From contig CAKSQK010000001.1 of NCBI GenBank assembly GCA_934486785.1, forward strand, positions 434,001 to 498,000: a stretch of DNA of 64,000 nucleotides, in the 5' to 3' direction. Within the stretch, counting starts at the first letter, position 1; each line of letters starts with the position of its first letter. Origin of the DNA: an uncultured Niabella sp. GTDB taxonomy: Bacteria > Bacteroidota > Bacteroidia > Chitinophagales > Chitinophagaceae. Positions 27,434 through 36,306 of the stretch are shown here, piece by piece. The position numbers and the translations under genes were made by a program. The notes below the pieces were generated by a model that did not search any database, was not told where the DNA came from, and saw only the letters and a list, made by a program, of their open reading frames with translations.

Positions 27434-28045
27434 ATGTTTATTCAAATTCATCCTAAAGACCCGCAACCCAGGCTTATAAAGCAGGTGGTTGAATCCTTGA
27501 AAGATGGCGGCATAATTGTTTACCCAACCGATACGATTTACGGGCTTGGCTGCGATATTTACAATACAAAAGCTGTAGAAAAGATTTGCCGAATTAAAGG
27601 CATAGACCCTAAAAAAGCACAGTTCAGTATTGTATGCAGTGATCTGAGCCACCTAAGCACATTTGCAAAGCAAATTTCAACGGCTACTTTCAGAACACTA
27701 AAAGAATACCTGCCCGGGCCTTACACTTTTATATTGCCAGCCAGTAAACAGGTGCCTAAAATTTTGCAGGGCAGAAAAGATACCATTGGTTTGCGCGTGC
27801 CCGATAACAAGATCACTATATCACTTATAAAAGAATTAGGCAATCCCATTTTAAGTACATCGTTGCCCGGCAATGATGTGGAAGAATACACCGATCCTGA
27901 AATTATTTACAACAATTATAAAAACCTGGTGGATATTGTAGTTGATGGCGGCATTGGCGGCACATCTCCTTCTACAGTTGTGATGTATGACGATGAAGAA
28001 GGGTTTACCGTGACTCGTCAGGGCTTGGGAGAATGGGAGTTATAA
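27434..28045 (+). CDS. tsaC: L-threonylcarbamoyladenylate synthase (TsaC/YrdC/Sua5 family)
   Basis: The start is taken at ATG 27434 (MFIQIHPKDPQ); the 21 residues before it in the longer frame are not family-like. The 203-residue protein has GGIIVYPTDTIYGLGCDI at residues about 28-45, PKKAQFSIVCSDLSHLS and the GPYTFILPAS stretch of YrdC-domain proteins. A later ILSTSLPGNDVEEYTDP segment is also typical. It makes threonylcarbamoyl-AMP from threonine, bicarbonate and ATP for tRNA t6A modification. It lacks the extra C-terminal Sua5 domain. The following gene, 66 bases on, is unrelated. Confidence 0.9.
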   Translation: MFIQIHPKDPQPRLIKQVVESLKDGGIIVYPTDTIYGLGCDIYNTKAVEKICRIKGIDPKKAQFSIVCSDLSHLSTFAKQISTATFRTLKEYLPGPYTFILPASKQVPKILQGRKDTIGLRVPDNKITISLIKELGNPILSTSLPGNDVEEYTDPEIIYNNYKNLVDIVVDGGIGGTSPSTVVMYDDEEGFTVTRQGLGEWEL

Positions 28046-28111
28046 ATTAGTTTCTTAAGGGTTGGCACGCGCGGCCTTAACCGTAGATGTTCATTATTAA
28101 AAATTTCAGCA

Positions 28112-28993
28112 ATGAAAAACCTTTTATTATGCACTGCAATAGCCGGCATCGTTCTTTGCTCTTGTAATAATCCACGCTATATCAACTCTCCCTCTGCGTA
28201 TAACGCATCATTTTTCAGGCAACAGGGCGATATGAAATTTTCAGCCTCGGCCTCAATCAATCCATCAACATTTAACAGGGACTTTACGCCTGATAATGAT
28301 GATGTTGACAACAGCGTTGGCTTTGATGGCCACGCAGGCTTTGCCCTTTCTGATCATTTTTTGATTGAACTGGGGGGCATGTACCGTACTGAAACAGATC
28401 ATTTTAATGATGATGATCTTAGCATCAGCAGCACTGCTACACGGATCCATTATAAACGCTCGCTGTTTCATGCAGGCTTAGGCTACTATACCCCTATGGG
28501 CGCTACGGGAAAAAACTATTTCAACTTGGTTGTGGATGGCGGGCTTGGCAAAATAAGATCAACTGACGATGCAGATCCCTACAGCGCAGTGCGCCACAGA
28601 AATTTCAGCGCCAACCTGTTTAAATTATCTTTAAACCCGGCTTTCAATTTCTTCTTTAACGACGATTTTCGCATGTCGTTTGCACCTCGTTTCGCCCTGC
28701 TGCGGTTGGATCAAATAAATACCAACTACACCCTTAACGAAGAGCAAATACTTGGTTACAATACAGCACAAAATGGGTTTATGCCTATATTTGAACCATC
28801 GCTGCATTTACAGGCCGGCCCTCGTAACGCCAACTGGCTAAAGTTTGACTTTGGTTTTAATTTTGCCACCAACCCGCTTGTAAGCAACAATACCGATAGC
28901 GGCACCCCCGTAGTTACAGAAAGCTATGACCTTTATTCAAGAGGCTTTTTACTGACCTTTGGGCTTTCTTTTTATCCTTTTGAAAAAAGATGA
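28112..28993 (+). CDS. Predicted lipoprotein / outer-membrane beta-barrel-like protein of unknown function
   Basis: I do not recognise the family. The 293-residue protein has a lipoprotein-like signal (CTAIAGIVLCSCNN, Cys about 20). The remainder consists of alternating strands and turns, with aromatic belts such as HFLIELGGMY, HAGLGYYTPMG and a final GFLLTFGLSFYPF. That ending resembles the C-terminal strand of an outer-membrane barrel. A lipid anchor plus barrel-like strands is unusual, so it may be a small surface or periplasmic barrel-like protein. It ends 9 bases from the convergent lysozyme gene, with no terminator between them. Confidence 0.6.
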   Translation: MKNLLLCTAIAGIVLCSCNNPRYINSPSAYNASFFRQQGDMKFSASASINPSTFNRDFTPDNDDVDNSVGFDGHAGFALSDHFLIELGGMYRTETDHFNDDDLSISSTATRIHYKRSLFHAGLGYYTPMGATGKNYFNLVVDGGLGKIRSTDDADPYSAVRHRNFSANLFKLSLNPAFNFFFNDDFRMSFAPRFALLRLDQINTNYTLNEEQILGYNTAQNGFMPIFEPSLHLQAGPRNANWLKFDFGFNFATNPLVSNNTDSGTPVVTESYDLYSRGFLLTFGLSFYPFEKR

Positions 28994-29002
28994 CAGGTAA
29001 TT

Positions 29003-29779
29003 TTATTGAATTAAAAACTCCCTGAAAGCAATCGAATCTCCATTAAAAACATTAAAATCTACTTTTGAAGTAATACCATCCACATTGCCCCGATCGTTGT
29101 GCTGCCACAACACCCAGTTACGGCTGATGCGCGGCCTGTGCTTTTGATAATAGTGAGCAATCCAAAGCGGATACTCATCAAACTCTTCTCCCAGATGTTT
29201 TTTATAAAAGTCTACATAAGTATAAATGATGGGCTTTACCCCGTAATGATCTTCCACAACTTTTAACCAAGCCATGGCTTTGGCTTTTAGCATTCCAGGC
29301 GAAACGTTTCCTGTAGTTTCAATATCCAGTACCGGTGGCAGGTCTCCCGGCTTTAGCTTTACATTTTTAATAAAAAATCTGGCTTGTTTTACGGCGTCTT
29401 TTTTTGGAGAAAAGAAATGGTATACGCCCCGTGTTACTTTATGTTTTTCCGCTTCTCTCCAGTTTTTCCTGAAATAAGGATCCATGAGGCCTTCGCCTTC
29501 GGTAGCTTTTATAAACGCGAATCCAATCCTGATGTTTTCAACGTTCATTTTCTTCACCCGGTTCCACCCGATATTTAACTGATAGCGGCTTACGTCAATG
29601 CCATGAATGGCGTAGTCGGCAGGTATTTCTATTCCAAATTTTTCGTATTTTACAAAGTTTACCCTGCGGCTCTCGTTCCATCGCAAAAGAAACACGATCA
29701 GCATGATTAAAAAAATTACTGATGCCACGCGGTAATAATTATGACGGCTTTTCTTTTTATATTTTCTCTTGGTGGGCAT
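29003..29779 (-). CDS. Glycoside hydrolase family 25 protein (N,O-diacetylmuramidase-type lysozyme)
   Basis: The 258-residue protein begins with a very basic stretch (KRKYKKKSRHNYYR) and one membrane helix (about 18-33), followed by a GH25 TIM-barrel-like domain: IHGIDVSRYQLNIGWNRV, FAFIKATEGEG, GVYHFFSPKKDAVKQARFF, and LPPVLDIETTGN with the catalytic Asp/Glu pair. VNWQH-type end appears as WVLWQHNDRG. It cleaves peptidoglycan and is probably held in the inner membrane facing the periplasm. A role in wall remodelling rather than phage lysis is likely, because no phage genes are near. Confidence 0.9.
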   Translation of the reverse strand: MPTKRKYKKKSRHNYYRVASVIFLIMLIVFLLRWNESRRVNFVKYEKFGIEIPADYAIHGIDVSRYQLNIGWNRVKKMNVENIRIGFAFIKATEGEGLMDPYFRKNWREAEKHKVTRGVYHFFSPKKDAVKQARFFIKNVKLKPGDLPPVLDIETTGNVSPGMLKAKAMAWLKVVEDHYGVKPIIYTYVDFYKKHLGEEFDEYPLWIAHYYQKHRPRISRNWVLWQHNDRGNVDGITSKVDFNVFNGDSIAFREFLIQ

Positions 29780-29843
29780 TAATAAAAATTGCCCCAGCTA
29801 ATACAGGGGCAACAAATATAAACTGCTATAAACAATAAATTTT

Positions 29844-30473
29844 TTACTGTCGGTTATATTTAACTTTAAAACTGCTTTTACGGTTTTCAATTGTGTCAAT
29901 CGCTTGTTCTACCGTACTGAGTTTTGTAATTTTAACCAGCCCTGCAGCACCCTCCACGTAATCACGGGCCGAGCTGTAGTAATAATCTACAGGATATTGC
30001 ACCACCCTTTCTCTTACCGGCGCGTTATGAATAAACTCAAGGTGCTCAGCCATCACGTCAGGCCGTTTTACATCTACCAATACAGGTTCTTTAATTTTCT
30101 TCCAGCATTCATGTTTTTTTTGGGCATGAAATAATCCTGTTGATTTTTCAAAACGCTGTAGCATCCACGATTGTTTTTCTGCAGGTTCTGAATGTATGGC
30201 CTCTAAAATTTTTTCTGAAGTGAACTGTTTAAACCCTTTTCTTATATCTCCTAATAAAACATGCCGCTGCGCCTGGGCTATAAGGTATAACCGGTTTGTC
30301 ATCAGGCACCATCCATATACCACCAAGCCTTTGGTATCAATAAAATGATTCAAAGTGTGCACCACTATCTGTTTGTAAACAGGTTTAGTGAACACGTCAA
30401 CCATGTCCACCGTTTCAAGGGTTAGAAAATAACATCCATGTTCATCTAAGGAAATCACTTTTTGAGCTAACAT
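29844..30473 (-). CDS. REP-associated transposase-like (Y1_Tnp/RAYT fold) protein with lost HUH histidines
   Basis: The 209-residue protein follows the layout of REP-associated tyrosine transposases. It has FTKPVYKQIVVHTLNHFI, then VVYGWCLMTNRLYLIAQAQ, later FHAQKKHECWKKI and a C-terminal YPVDYYYSSARDYVEGAAG. In active RAYTs the central motif is M-x-N-H-x-H-L-I, with the two metal-binding histidines. Here they are Arg61 and Tyr63, so the nuclease site should be dead. The frame is intact with no stop, so the protein may have been kept for another role such as DNA or RNA binding. A 9-base inverted repeat lies upstream (30523-30553). Confidence 0.7.
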   Translation of the reverse strand: MLAQKVISLDEHGCYFLTLETVDMVDVFTKPVYKQIVVHTLNHFIDTKGLVVYGWCLMTNRLYLIAQAQRHVLLGDIRKGFKQFTSEKILEAIHSEPAEKQSWMLQRFEKSTGLFHAQKKHECWKKIKEPVLVDVKRPDVMAEHLEFIHNAPVRERVVQYPVDYYYSSARDYVEGAAGLVKITKLSTVEQAIDTIENRKSSFKVKYNRQ

Positions 30474-30522
30474 TTTACTAACATTAAAAGATATCTAATA
30501 GCAAAAGTTGTTCCGATTGTGG

Positions 30523-30553
30523 ATTTTGTTTAAAAAAAACATTAAAACAAAAT
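30523..30553. repeat. Inverted repeat upstream of the RAYT-like gene
   Basis: ATTTTGTTT (30523-30531) and AAACAAAAT (30545-30553) form a perfect 9-base inverted repeat with a 13-base, A-rich spacer. It lies 50 bases upstream of the RAYT-like start. A/T-rich palindromes arise often by chance. Confidence 0.4.
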
Positions 30554-30630
30554 ACAATTTGTTGAGTGTCAACCTTGCATAAAATAAAAACTTATATAAA
30601 TAAAAAGATTTATAAAAATAATGAATAATA

Positions 30631-32985
30631 CTATTGCACTATTCTTAGGCGGGCGTAGTTAAGGAGTATTTTTTTTTCTCCATTGTGTTCAAATTTGATG
30701 AAGGCCATGGGGTTATGCGCAGCACCTTCTATCTTCACCACTTCTCCAAAACCAAACTTTTGATGCTCTACTTGTTGACCAACAGTTAATTGAGAAATAT
30801 CACTGGGCGTAAAGCCTTCCGTGGGCGTGTGCTCCACCACTTTATTCTCTTGCTTTGGGGGTAGGTAAGAGGGTGTGGATTTTTTTCCAGGAGGTGGCCC
30901 ATATTTTTTTTCAGCATCACCCGCAGCTTTTTTTTGCGAGCTCCAGGCACCACTGCCGCTCATACGGTTAAAAGCAGAAGAACCAAAGCCAAATGAAGAT
31001 GAGATTTTTGCACCACCGCCTTCAAAAGATCTGTCAAGGTAATTCTCCGGCAATTCATTGATAAAGCGGCTGGGTTCGTTTTGTACGAGGGTTCCAAATT
31101 TGTAGCGCGTGTTGGCATAGGAAATCCACAGCTTTTTTTTGGCACGGGTTATTACCACATAAAACAGCCTTCTTTCTTCTTCCAGTTCTTCGCGGGTATT
31201 AATGGCCATAGCATTAGGAAAAAGAGATTCCTCAAGTCCTGCGGCAAAAACGCATGAAAATTCCAATCCCTTAGCAGCGTGTATGGTCATAAGTTTTACG
31301 GTATCTGCATCAGGATCTTTTTCATCGGCATCAGTAAGCAGTGTTATTTGCTGTAGGTATGCGCCCAGGCTTTTGTCAATTACTTCACCGCTTTCATTAT
31401 CAGGGCTTTCCACCCACTCTTTTATTGAGTTTAGCAGTTCCTGAATATTTTCGTACCGCTGCAAACCTTCTGTGCTTTTATCATTAAACAGTTCTTTAAC
31501 CAGCCCCGTTTGTTTGCCCACATGAAAGGCCACATCATAAGCATTTTGTTTTTGAAGCATGCTTTGAAAGCTTTTGATCATGAGCACAAATTCGTTGATC
31601 GCTTCAATCGTGCCGCTTCTAAAACCTAATTGGGGGGCGTTGAGTAAAATTTCCCACATGGTTACATCGTGGGTATTGGCCACCAGGATCACCTTATCAA
31701 GAGTGGTTTTACCAATTCCCCTAACGGGATAATTAATGATGCGCTTCAGCGCTTCTTCATCGCGGGGATTGATAATCAGACGCAGGTAGGCCACAAGGTC
31801 TTTAATTTCTTTACGCTGGTAAAAGCTGATGCCGCCATAAATGGTGTACGGTATAGACATGCGGCGAAGCGCTTCTTCAAAAGCCCGGCTTTGAGCATTG
31901 GTACGGTACAAGATGGCAAAATCCTTATTATTATAATGGTTGCGGAGCCTTTGTTCCTGAATGGTATCTGCCACAAATTTACCTTCGTCATTATCCGTCA
32001 TGGTACGTACAATGCGTATTTTTTCGCCTTCGGCATTTTCTGTAAAAAGCACTTTAGGTATTTGGCCCTTGTTATTGCTGATCACTTCATTGGCAATATT
32101 GATGATGCTTTTCGTACTGCGGTAATTCTGCTCCAGTTTTACCACTTTTACATTGTCGTAATCTTTTTGAAACTGTAAGATGTTTTGGATGGTGGCCCCG
32201 CGAAAGCTGTAAATGCTTTGTGCGTCATCTCCCACCACGCACACATTTTCATGCATGGCGCCAAGCAGTTTTATAATTTCATACTGCGCCGGGTTGGTAT
32301 CCTGGTATTCATCAATGAGTATGTATTTAAATTTATGCTGGTACTTGCTTAATGCATCCGGAAAATTTTTCAGCAACTCGTAAAACTTCAGCAGCAGGTC
32401 GTCAAAATCCATTGCCCCGTTTTTAAAGCAGCGTTTGCAATAAGCATCAAAAATTTTTGCCAGGGCCGGGCGGTTGCTGCGCATATCTTCCTGCTGAATG
32501 TAGTAATCATTGGCATACTCAGCCGGTGTTACCAATGCATTTTTGGCCGAGGAAATACGGTTGTATACAGTGGAAGGCTTGTACAGCTTATCATCAAGCT
32601 GCAATTCATTGATCACTGTTTTTACCACGCTTTTGGCATCGTCAGTATCATAAATAGTAAAATTGTTGGGGTAGCCCAGGCGATGCGCTTCTGCCCTTAA
32701 AATTCGGGCAAACACGCTGTGAAACGTTCCTATATATAAATTTCTTGCTTCATTATTGCCTAAAATATGCTCCACGCGCTCCTTCATTTCTTTAGCCGCT
32801 TTATTGGTAAATGTAAGCGCCAGTATATTAAATGAATCCACGCCGCTTGCCATCAGGTGTGCAATGCGCGTTGTCAATACCTTTGTTTTGCCACTACCCG
32901 CACCGGCAATGATCATCAGCGGGCCGTCTATATGTAAAACCGCTTCTGTCTGCCTTTCATTCAGTCCTTTTAAATAATCCTGCAT
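30631..32985 (-). CDS. ATP-dependent DNA helicase, UvrD/PcrA type
   Basis: The 784-residue superfamily 1 helicase shows motif I GPLMIIAGAGSGKTKVLTTR, motif Ia FTNKAAKEMKERV, motif II YILIDEYQDTNPAQY, motif III VVGDDAQSIYSFRGA, motif IV VKLEQNYRSTKSI, motif V MTIHAAKGLEFSCVF and motif VI EERRLFYVVITRAK. It unwinds DNA 3'-5' in nucleotide excision repair and mismatch repair. The C-terminus has a low-complexity linker rich in Gly/Ser/Lys (GFGSSAFNRMSGSG) and the PcrA-like tail VGQQVEHQKFGFGEVVKIEG, a Tudor-like domain that contacts RNA polymerase in PcrA. It is a single gene with no operon partner. Confidence 0.95.
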   Translation of the reverse strand: MQDYLKGLNERQTEAVLHIDGPLMIIAGAGSGKTKVLTTRIAHLMASGVDSFNILALTFTNKAAKEMKERVEHILGNNEARNLYIGTFHSVFARILRAEAHRLGYPNNFTIYDTDDAKSVVKTVINELQLDDKLYKPSTVYNRISSAKNALVTPAEYANDYYIQQEDMRSNRPALAKIFDAYCKRCFKNGAMDFDDLLLKFYELLKNFPDALSKYQHKFKYILIDEYQDTNPAQYEIIKLLGAMHENVCVVGDDAQSIYSFRGATIQNILQFQKDYDNVKVVKLEQNYRSTKSIINIANEVISNNKGQIPKVLFTENAEGEKIRIVRTMTDNDEGKFVADTIQEQRLRNHYNNKDFAILYRTNAQSRAFEEALRRMSIPYTIYGGISFYQRKEIKDLVAYLRLIINPRDEEALKRIINYPVRGIGKTTLDKVILVANTHDVTMWEILLNAPQLGFRSGTIEAINEFVLMIKSFQSMLQKQNAYDVAFHVGKQTGLVKELFNDKSTEGLQRYENIQELLNSIKEWVESPDNESGEVIDKSLGAYLQQITLLTDADEKDPDADTVKLMTIHAAKGLEFSCVFAAGLEESLFPNAMAINTREELEEERRLFYVVITRAKKKLWISYANTRYKFGTLVQNEPSRFINELPENYLDRSFEGGGAKISSSFGFGSSAFNRMSGSGAWSSQKKAAGDAEKKYGPPPGKKSTPSYLPPKQENKVVEHTPTEGFTPSDISQLTVGQQVEHQKFGFGEVVKIEGAAHNPMAFIKFEHNGEKKILLNYARLRIVQ

Positions 32986-33223
32986 AAGTTTGCAAGGTAC
33001 GAAAAGCAGCGTGGGATGCGAAAAGATTTGGAAAAAAGCAGCGTGCCAACAGGAACCTGCCTGACAGTCAATTCCTAAATCAGGAAGATATTATTTATAG
33101 CAATAAAAAACTTGCAGCGATGCAATGGCCAACAACACATTAAAACATTCTTTTTCTGCAAAAGATCAGCAAAAAAAGCCTTTTTACGTCATGTAAAAAT
33201 GTACTGCCAAAACATTATACCAT

Positions 33224-33231
33224 TACATTTG
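33224..33231 (+). promoter_or_regulatory. -7 box (TACATTTG) directly before the first ketosynthase gene
   Basis: TACATTTG ends 5 bases before the GTG start at 33237, so transcription would begin at or next to the start codon. No TTG lies 20 bases upstream. It is the best candidate for the promoter of the whole plus-strand biosynthetic cluster. Confidence 0.45.
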
Positions 33232-33236
33232 CACTT

Positions 33237-34451
33237 GTGAAAAGAGTTGTCATTACAGGTTTGGGTATTTATTCCTGCATTGGTAAAAACCTGCAGGAAG
33301 TAACAGACTCGCTGCGCACCGGCAGGTCGGGTATTGTTTACGATCCTGTGCGTAAAGATTTTGGCTACCGTTCGGCGCTCACCGGCTGGGTTGACCGGCC
33401 TTCTTTAAAGGGCTTGTTAGACAGGCGCTCCCGCATCATGCTGGCCGAAGAGGGAGAATATGCTTACATAGCCACGCTTGAGGCATTGCAGCAGGCTGGC
33501 ATTACTGATGATTATATTGCTGAAATTGAGCCCGGCATTTTATATGGCAACGACAGCTCTGCAAAGGCGGTTATTGAAAGCACCGATCTGATCCGTGAGA
33601 AAAAAGATACCATGCTGGTAGGTTCGGCAGCAGTGTTTCAAACACTCAACTCCACCGTAACCATGAACCTGGCCACCATTTTCAAATTGAAAGGCATTAA
33701 CCTTACGGTAAGCGCGGCCTGCGCCAGCGGGTCACATTCCATAGGCTTGGCCTATATATTAATTAAATCGGGACTGCAGGATTGCATCATTGCCGGCGGC
33801 GCACAGGAAATCAATCATTTATCAATGGGCACTTTTGATGCACTGGGCGCTTTTTCAGTTCGGGAAGATGCGCCTGAAAAAGCTTCACGCCCTTTTGATA
33901 AAAACCGCGACGGCCTCATTCCCAGCGGTGGCGCAGCCACAGTGGTGCTCGAAAGCCTTGACAGCGCCCAGAAACGTGGCGCAAATATTATTGCTGAAGT
34001 GATTGGCTACGGCTTTTCTTCAAACGGTGAGCATATTTCAAACCCAACTGTGGCAGGGCCGGCAAAATCGCTGCGAATGGCGCTCAACGATGCGGACTTG
34101 CAACCATCTGCAATAGATTATATTAATGCCCATGCTACCAGCACCCCGGCGGGCGATGCCAGCGAGGCGCAGGCCATTGGCCAGGTATTTGGCAGCGAAG
34201 TACCTGTAAGTTCTACCAAATCCATGACGGGGCACGAATGCTGGATGGCCGGCGCCAGCGAAATTGTGTACAGTTGCCTGATGATGCAGCATGGCTTTAT
34301 GGCGCCTAATATAAATTTTGAAAGCCCCGACGATGATACAGCCGGAATAAATATTATAAAAACTGCAACTGATAAAAATATAGATGTATTTTTGTCCAAT
34401 TCTTTTGGGTTTGGAGGAACCAACTCTACCCTCATCGTTAAAAAATGGTAA
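33237..34451 (+). CDS. Beta-ketoacyl-ACP synthase (FabF-like), first gene of the biosynthetic cluster
   Basis: The GTG start is needed because similarity begins at once (KRVVITGLGIYSCIG) and no upstream ATG exists in frame. The 404-residue condensing enzyme has the full Cys-His-His triad: Cys162 in VSAACASGSHS, His in NAHATSTPAGD and His in KSMTGHECWMAG. It condenses an acyl starter with malonyl-ACP. It is followed after 6 bases by an ACP gene, a pairing usual in flexirubin and aryl-polyene clusters. A -7 promoter box lies 5 bases before the start, suggesting a leaderless message. Confidence 0.9.
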   Translation: MKRVVITGLGIYSCIGKNLQEVTDSLRTGRSGIVYDPVRKDFGYRSALTGWVDRPSLKGLLDRRSRIMLAEEGEYAYIATLEALQQAGITDDYIAEIEPGILYGNDSSAKAVIESTDLIREKKDTMLVGSAAVFQTLNSTVTMNLATIFKLKGINLTVSAACASGSHSIGLAYILIKSGLQDCIIAGGAQEINHLSMGTFDALGAFSVREDAPEKASRPFDKNRDGLIPSGGAATVVLESLDSAQKRGANIIAEVIGYGFSSNGEHISNPTVAGPAKSLRMALNDADLQPSAIDYINAHATSTPAGDASEAQAIGQVFGSEVPVSSTKSMTGHECWMAGASEIVYSCLMMQHGFMAPNINFESPDDDTAGINIIKTATDKNIDVFLSNSFGFGGTNSTLIVKKW

Positions 34452-34457
34452 TGCACT

Positions 34458-34718
34458 ATGACTAGCATGCAAGAGATAATTCAAATAACCAACTCCTTTC
34501 TTGTTGAAGAATTTGAGGCAGAAGAAGCTTTGATCACCCCACAGGCCAACCTTAAAGAGGTTTTAGACCTGGATAGCCTGGATTATATTGACCTTGTGGT
34601 AGCGCTTGAAAGCAATTTTCATTTTAAAGTGCAGCCGGGAGATTTTGCACCGCTTGAAACATTTACAGATTTTTACAATTACATCAGGGATCAGATTGCT
34701 AAAAAAGAAGCCGCATAA
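34458..34718 (+). CDS. Acyl carrier protein
   Basis: This 86-residue acidic protein has the phosphopantetheine attachment motif LDLDSLDYIDLVVALE with Ser40. A second ATG at 34467 could also serve as start. It would carry the growing polyene or fatty chain for the ketosynthases around it. It lies 6 bases after the ketosynthase gene. The DSLD sequence matches ACPs of secondary lipid clusters in Bacteroidota as well as AcpP, so a cluster-specific role is inferred from position. Confidence 0.9.
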   Translation: MTSMQEIIQITNSFLVEEFEAEEALITPQANLKEVLDLDSLDYIDLVVALESNFHFKVQPGDFAPLETFTDFYNYIRDQIAKKEAA

Positions 34719-34775
34719 GTTTTAGCCGTTTCTTTGCATCGCCATTATTGGAATTAAATCATCATCCTGCCTGCT

Positions 34776-35681
34776 TTGAAGGCATTTAAATTTTACACAC
34801 CATTGGCCTGGACCGGTAAATCAAAAGGAAATAAAACAGGTTACGGCATTTTTATAAGCGTGCTGCGCGGGCTGGGTGTGGCCCCTGCTTATTTACTTTT
34901 AATTTTTGTGGCAGGGTATTATTTTCTTTTTAGCTGGAAATCAACACAAGCCATCTGGTATTATTTGCGCCGGAGGCAGCAGTTCCCGTTTTTTAAATCA
35001 GTTTTTACGCTTTACAAAAACTATTACTTATTTGGCCAGGCCCTTATTGACCGCATAGTAATGATGGCGGGCATTAAAAATAAATTCACTTTTAATTTTG
35101 ACGATGAGGTCTATTTTAACGAAATGATTGCGATGGGGAAAGGCGGCCTGCTGCTAAGCGGCCACGTGGGCAACTGGGAAATCGCGGGCCACCTGCTTAA
35201 AAAACGATTTACCACACCCATCAATATTGTTATGTATGATAACGAGCACGAGCAACTGAAACAATTTCTTGAAAATGAAACCGGCCGGCGCAATGCTAAA
35301 ATCATTGTGATCAAAGAAAATCTTTCTCATATTTATGAAATAACAGACGCGCTGAACAACAACGAATTTGTATGTATGCATGCCGACAGATTTTTGCGGG
35401 GCAATAAAACAATTGAAGCCACATTATTAGGTGAAAAGGCCAGCTTTCCCGCAGGGCCGTTTGTACTGGCGAGCAAGCTTGATGTGCCTGTTTCTTTTGT
35501 ATTTGCCATGAAGCAAAGTCATTACCATTATCATTTTTATGCAAGCCCCGGGGTAGTGTACAGGTCAAAAGAAAATGTAAAGCCACAAGACATCCTGAAC
35601 GATTTTATTGCTGAAATGGAAGCAAAGCTTCAAAAGTATCCTGCACAATGGTATAATTACTATCAGTTCTGGAAAAATTAA
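34776..35681 (+). CDS. LpxL/HtrB-like lipid acyltransferase
   Basis: I take 34776 (TTG) as start, giving 301 residues beginning MKAFKFYTPLAWTGKSKGNK. An N-terminal membrane helix (about 33-51, VAPAYLLLIFVAGYYFLFSW) precedes the catalytic part with LLSGHVGNWEIAGHLLKKRF, an H-x4-E motif as in lipid A late acyltransferases, and later MHADRFLRGNK. In flexirubin and aryl-polyene clusters this family is thought to attach the acyl product to a lipid or alcohol at the inner membrane. Its frame has no ATG before the first conserved residues, hence the rare TTG. It is 57 bases after the ACP gene. Confidence 0.82.
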   Translation: MKAFKFYTPLAWTGKSKGNKTGYGIFISVLRGLGVAPAYLLLIFVAGYYFLFSWKSTQAIWYYLRRRQQFPFFKSVFTLYKNYYLFGQALIDRIVMMAGIKNKFTFNFDDEVYFNEMIAMGKGGLLLSGHVGNWEIAGHLLKKRFTTPINIVMYDNEHEQLKQFLENETGRRNAKIIVIKENLSHIYEITDALNNNEFVCMHADRFLRGNKTIEATLLGEKASFPAGPFVLASKLDVPVSFVFAMKQSHYHYHFYASPGVVYRSKENVKPQDILNDFIAEMEAKLQKYPAQWYNYYQFWKN

Positions 35682-35751
35682 CAAATCGTGCCACGCTCAT
35701 TCATAGAATCCTATAATAATCCACTGAACTTTTCTTACTTTTAGCCCGTTT

Positions 35752-36171
35752 ATGAGCATAGCAAGCAACATATTGCCGCTGATCCCGCAGCGCCCGCCAT
35801 TTGTAATGGTAGACACACTGGAAACCTGCGATGACAGTGGCGCTTCCTCTACTTTTTTGGTAAAAGCTGATCATATTTTTACCGTAAACGGTGAGTTAAA
35901 CGAGCCCGCTCTGGTTGAAAATATCGCACAAACGTGCGCGGCTCGCATGGGTTACATTTGCCAGCAGGAAAATAAACCGGCGCCGGTGGGGTTTATCGGT
36001 GCGGTACAAAACCTCAGGATTCATTCATTACCAACCGTAGGCGACCAGTTACAAACTACAGTTAACATTAAAAACCAAATTTTTAATGCTACAATTATTG
36101 ACGGGGAGATCACCTGCAACGAACAAAGCATTGCCACTTGTGAAATGAGAATTTTTATAGCCAATGATTAA
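35752..36171 (+). CDS. Hotdog-fold 3-hydroxyacyl-ACP dehydratase-like protein (ApeP type)
   Basis: The 139-residue protein has the ApeP-like pattern LPLIPQRPPFVMVDTLETCD followed by NEPALVENIAQTCAARMGYI, where the Glu of VENIAQ takes the position of the acidic active-site residue of hotdog dehydratases. The classical GHFP histidine motif of FabZ is absent. ApeP-type enzymes help dehydrate the 3-hydroxyacyl chain in aryl polyene synthesis. It may act with the second, FabZ-like hotdog protein encoded at 47109. There is a 70-base gap before it without a clear terminator. Confidence 0.75.
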   Translation: MSIASNILPLIPQRPPFVMVDTLETCDDSGASSTFLVKADHIFTVNGELNEPALVENIAQTCAARMGYICQQENKPAPVGFIGAVQNLRIHSLPTVGDQLQTTVNIKNQIFNATIIDGEITCNEQSIATCEMRIFIAND

Positions 36172-36252
36172 TTATCTTAAAATTTAATAACATGAAATAG
36201 CCATAAACAAAAATTCGCATACAAACCGTGAATGAATATTTGGCGTATTCTC

Positions 36253-36267
36253 CCCGATAAAATCGGG
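36253..36267. repeat. Short hairpin CCCGAT-AAA-ATCGGG
   Basis: A perfect 6-pair stem with a 3-base loop and no U tract lies in the 135-base gap before the gene at 36307. Similar short palindromes are scattered in Bacteroidota intergenic DNA. It could be a processing or attenuating hairpin inside the cluster message. Confidence 0.45.
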
Positions 36268-36306
36268 ACAGGCATGTGACCATTAAAAAAAATAAAAAAT
36301 ATACAC

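Noticed and set aside
29003..30473. Lysozyme plus transposase-like gene as a prophage or insertion sequence
   Set aside because: No capsid, integrase, terminal repeats or target duplications; the lysozyme has a membrane anchor and the transposase motif is dead.
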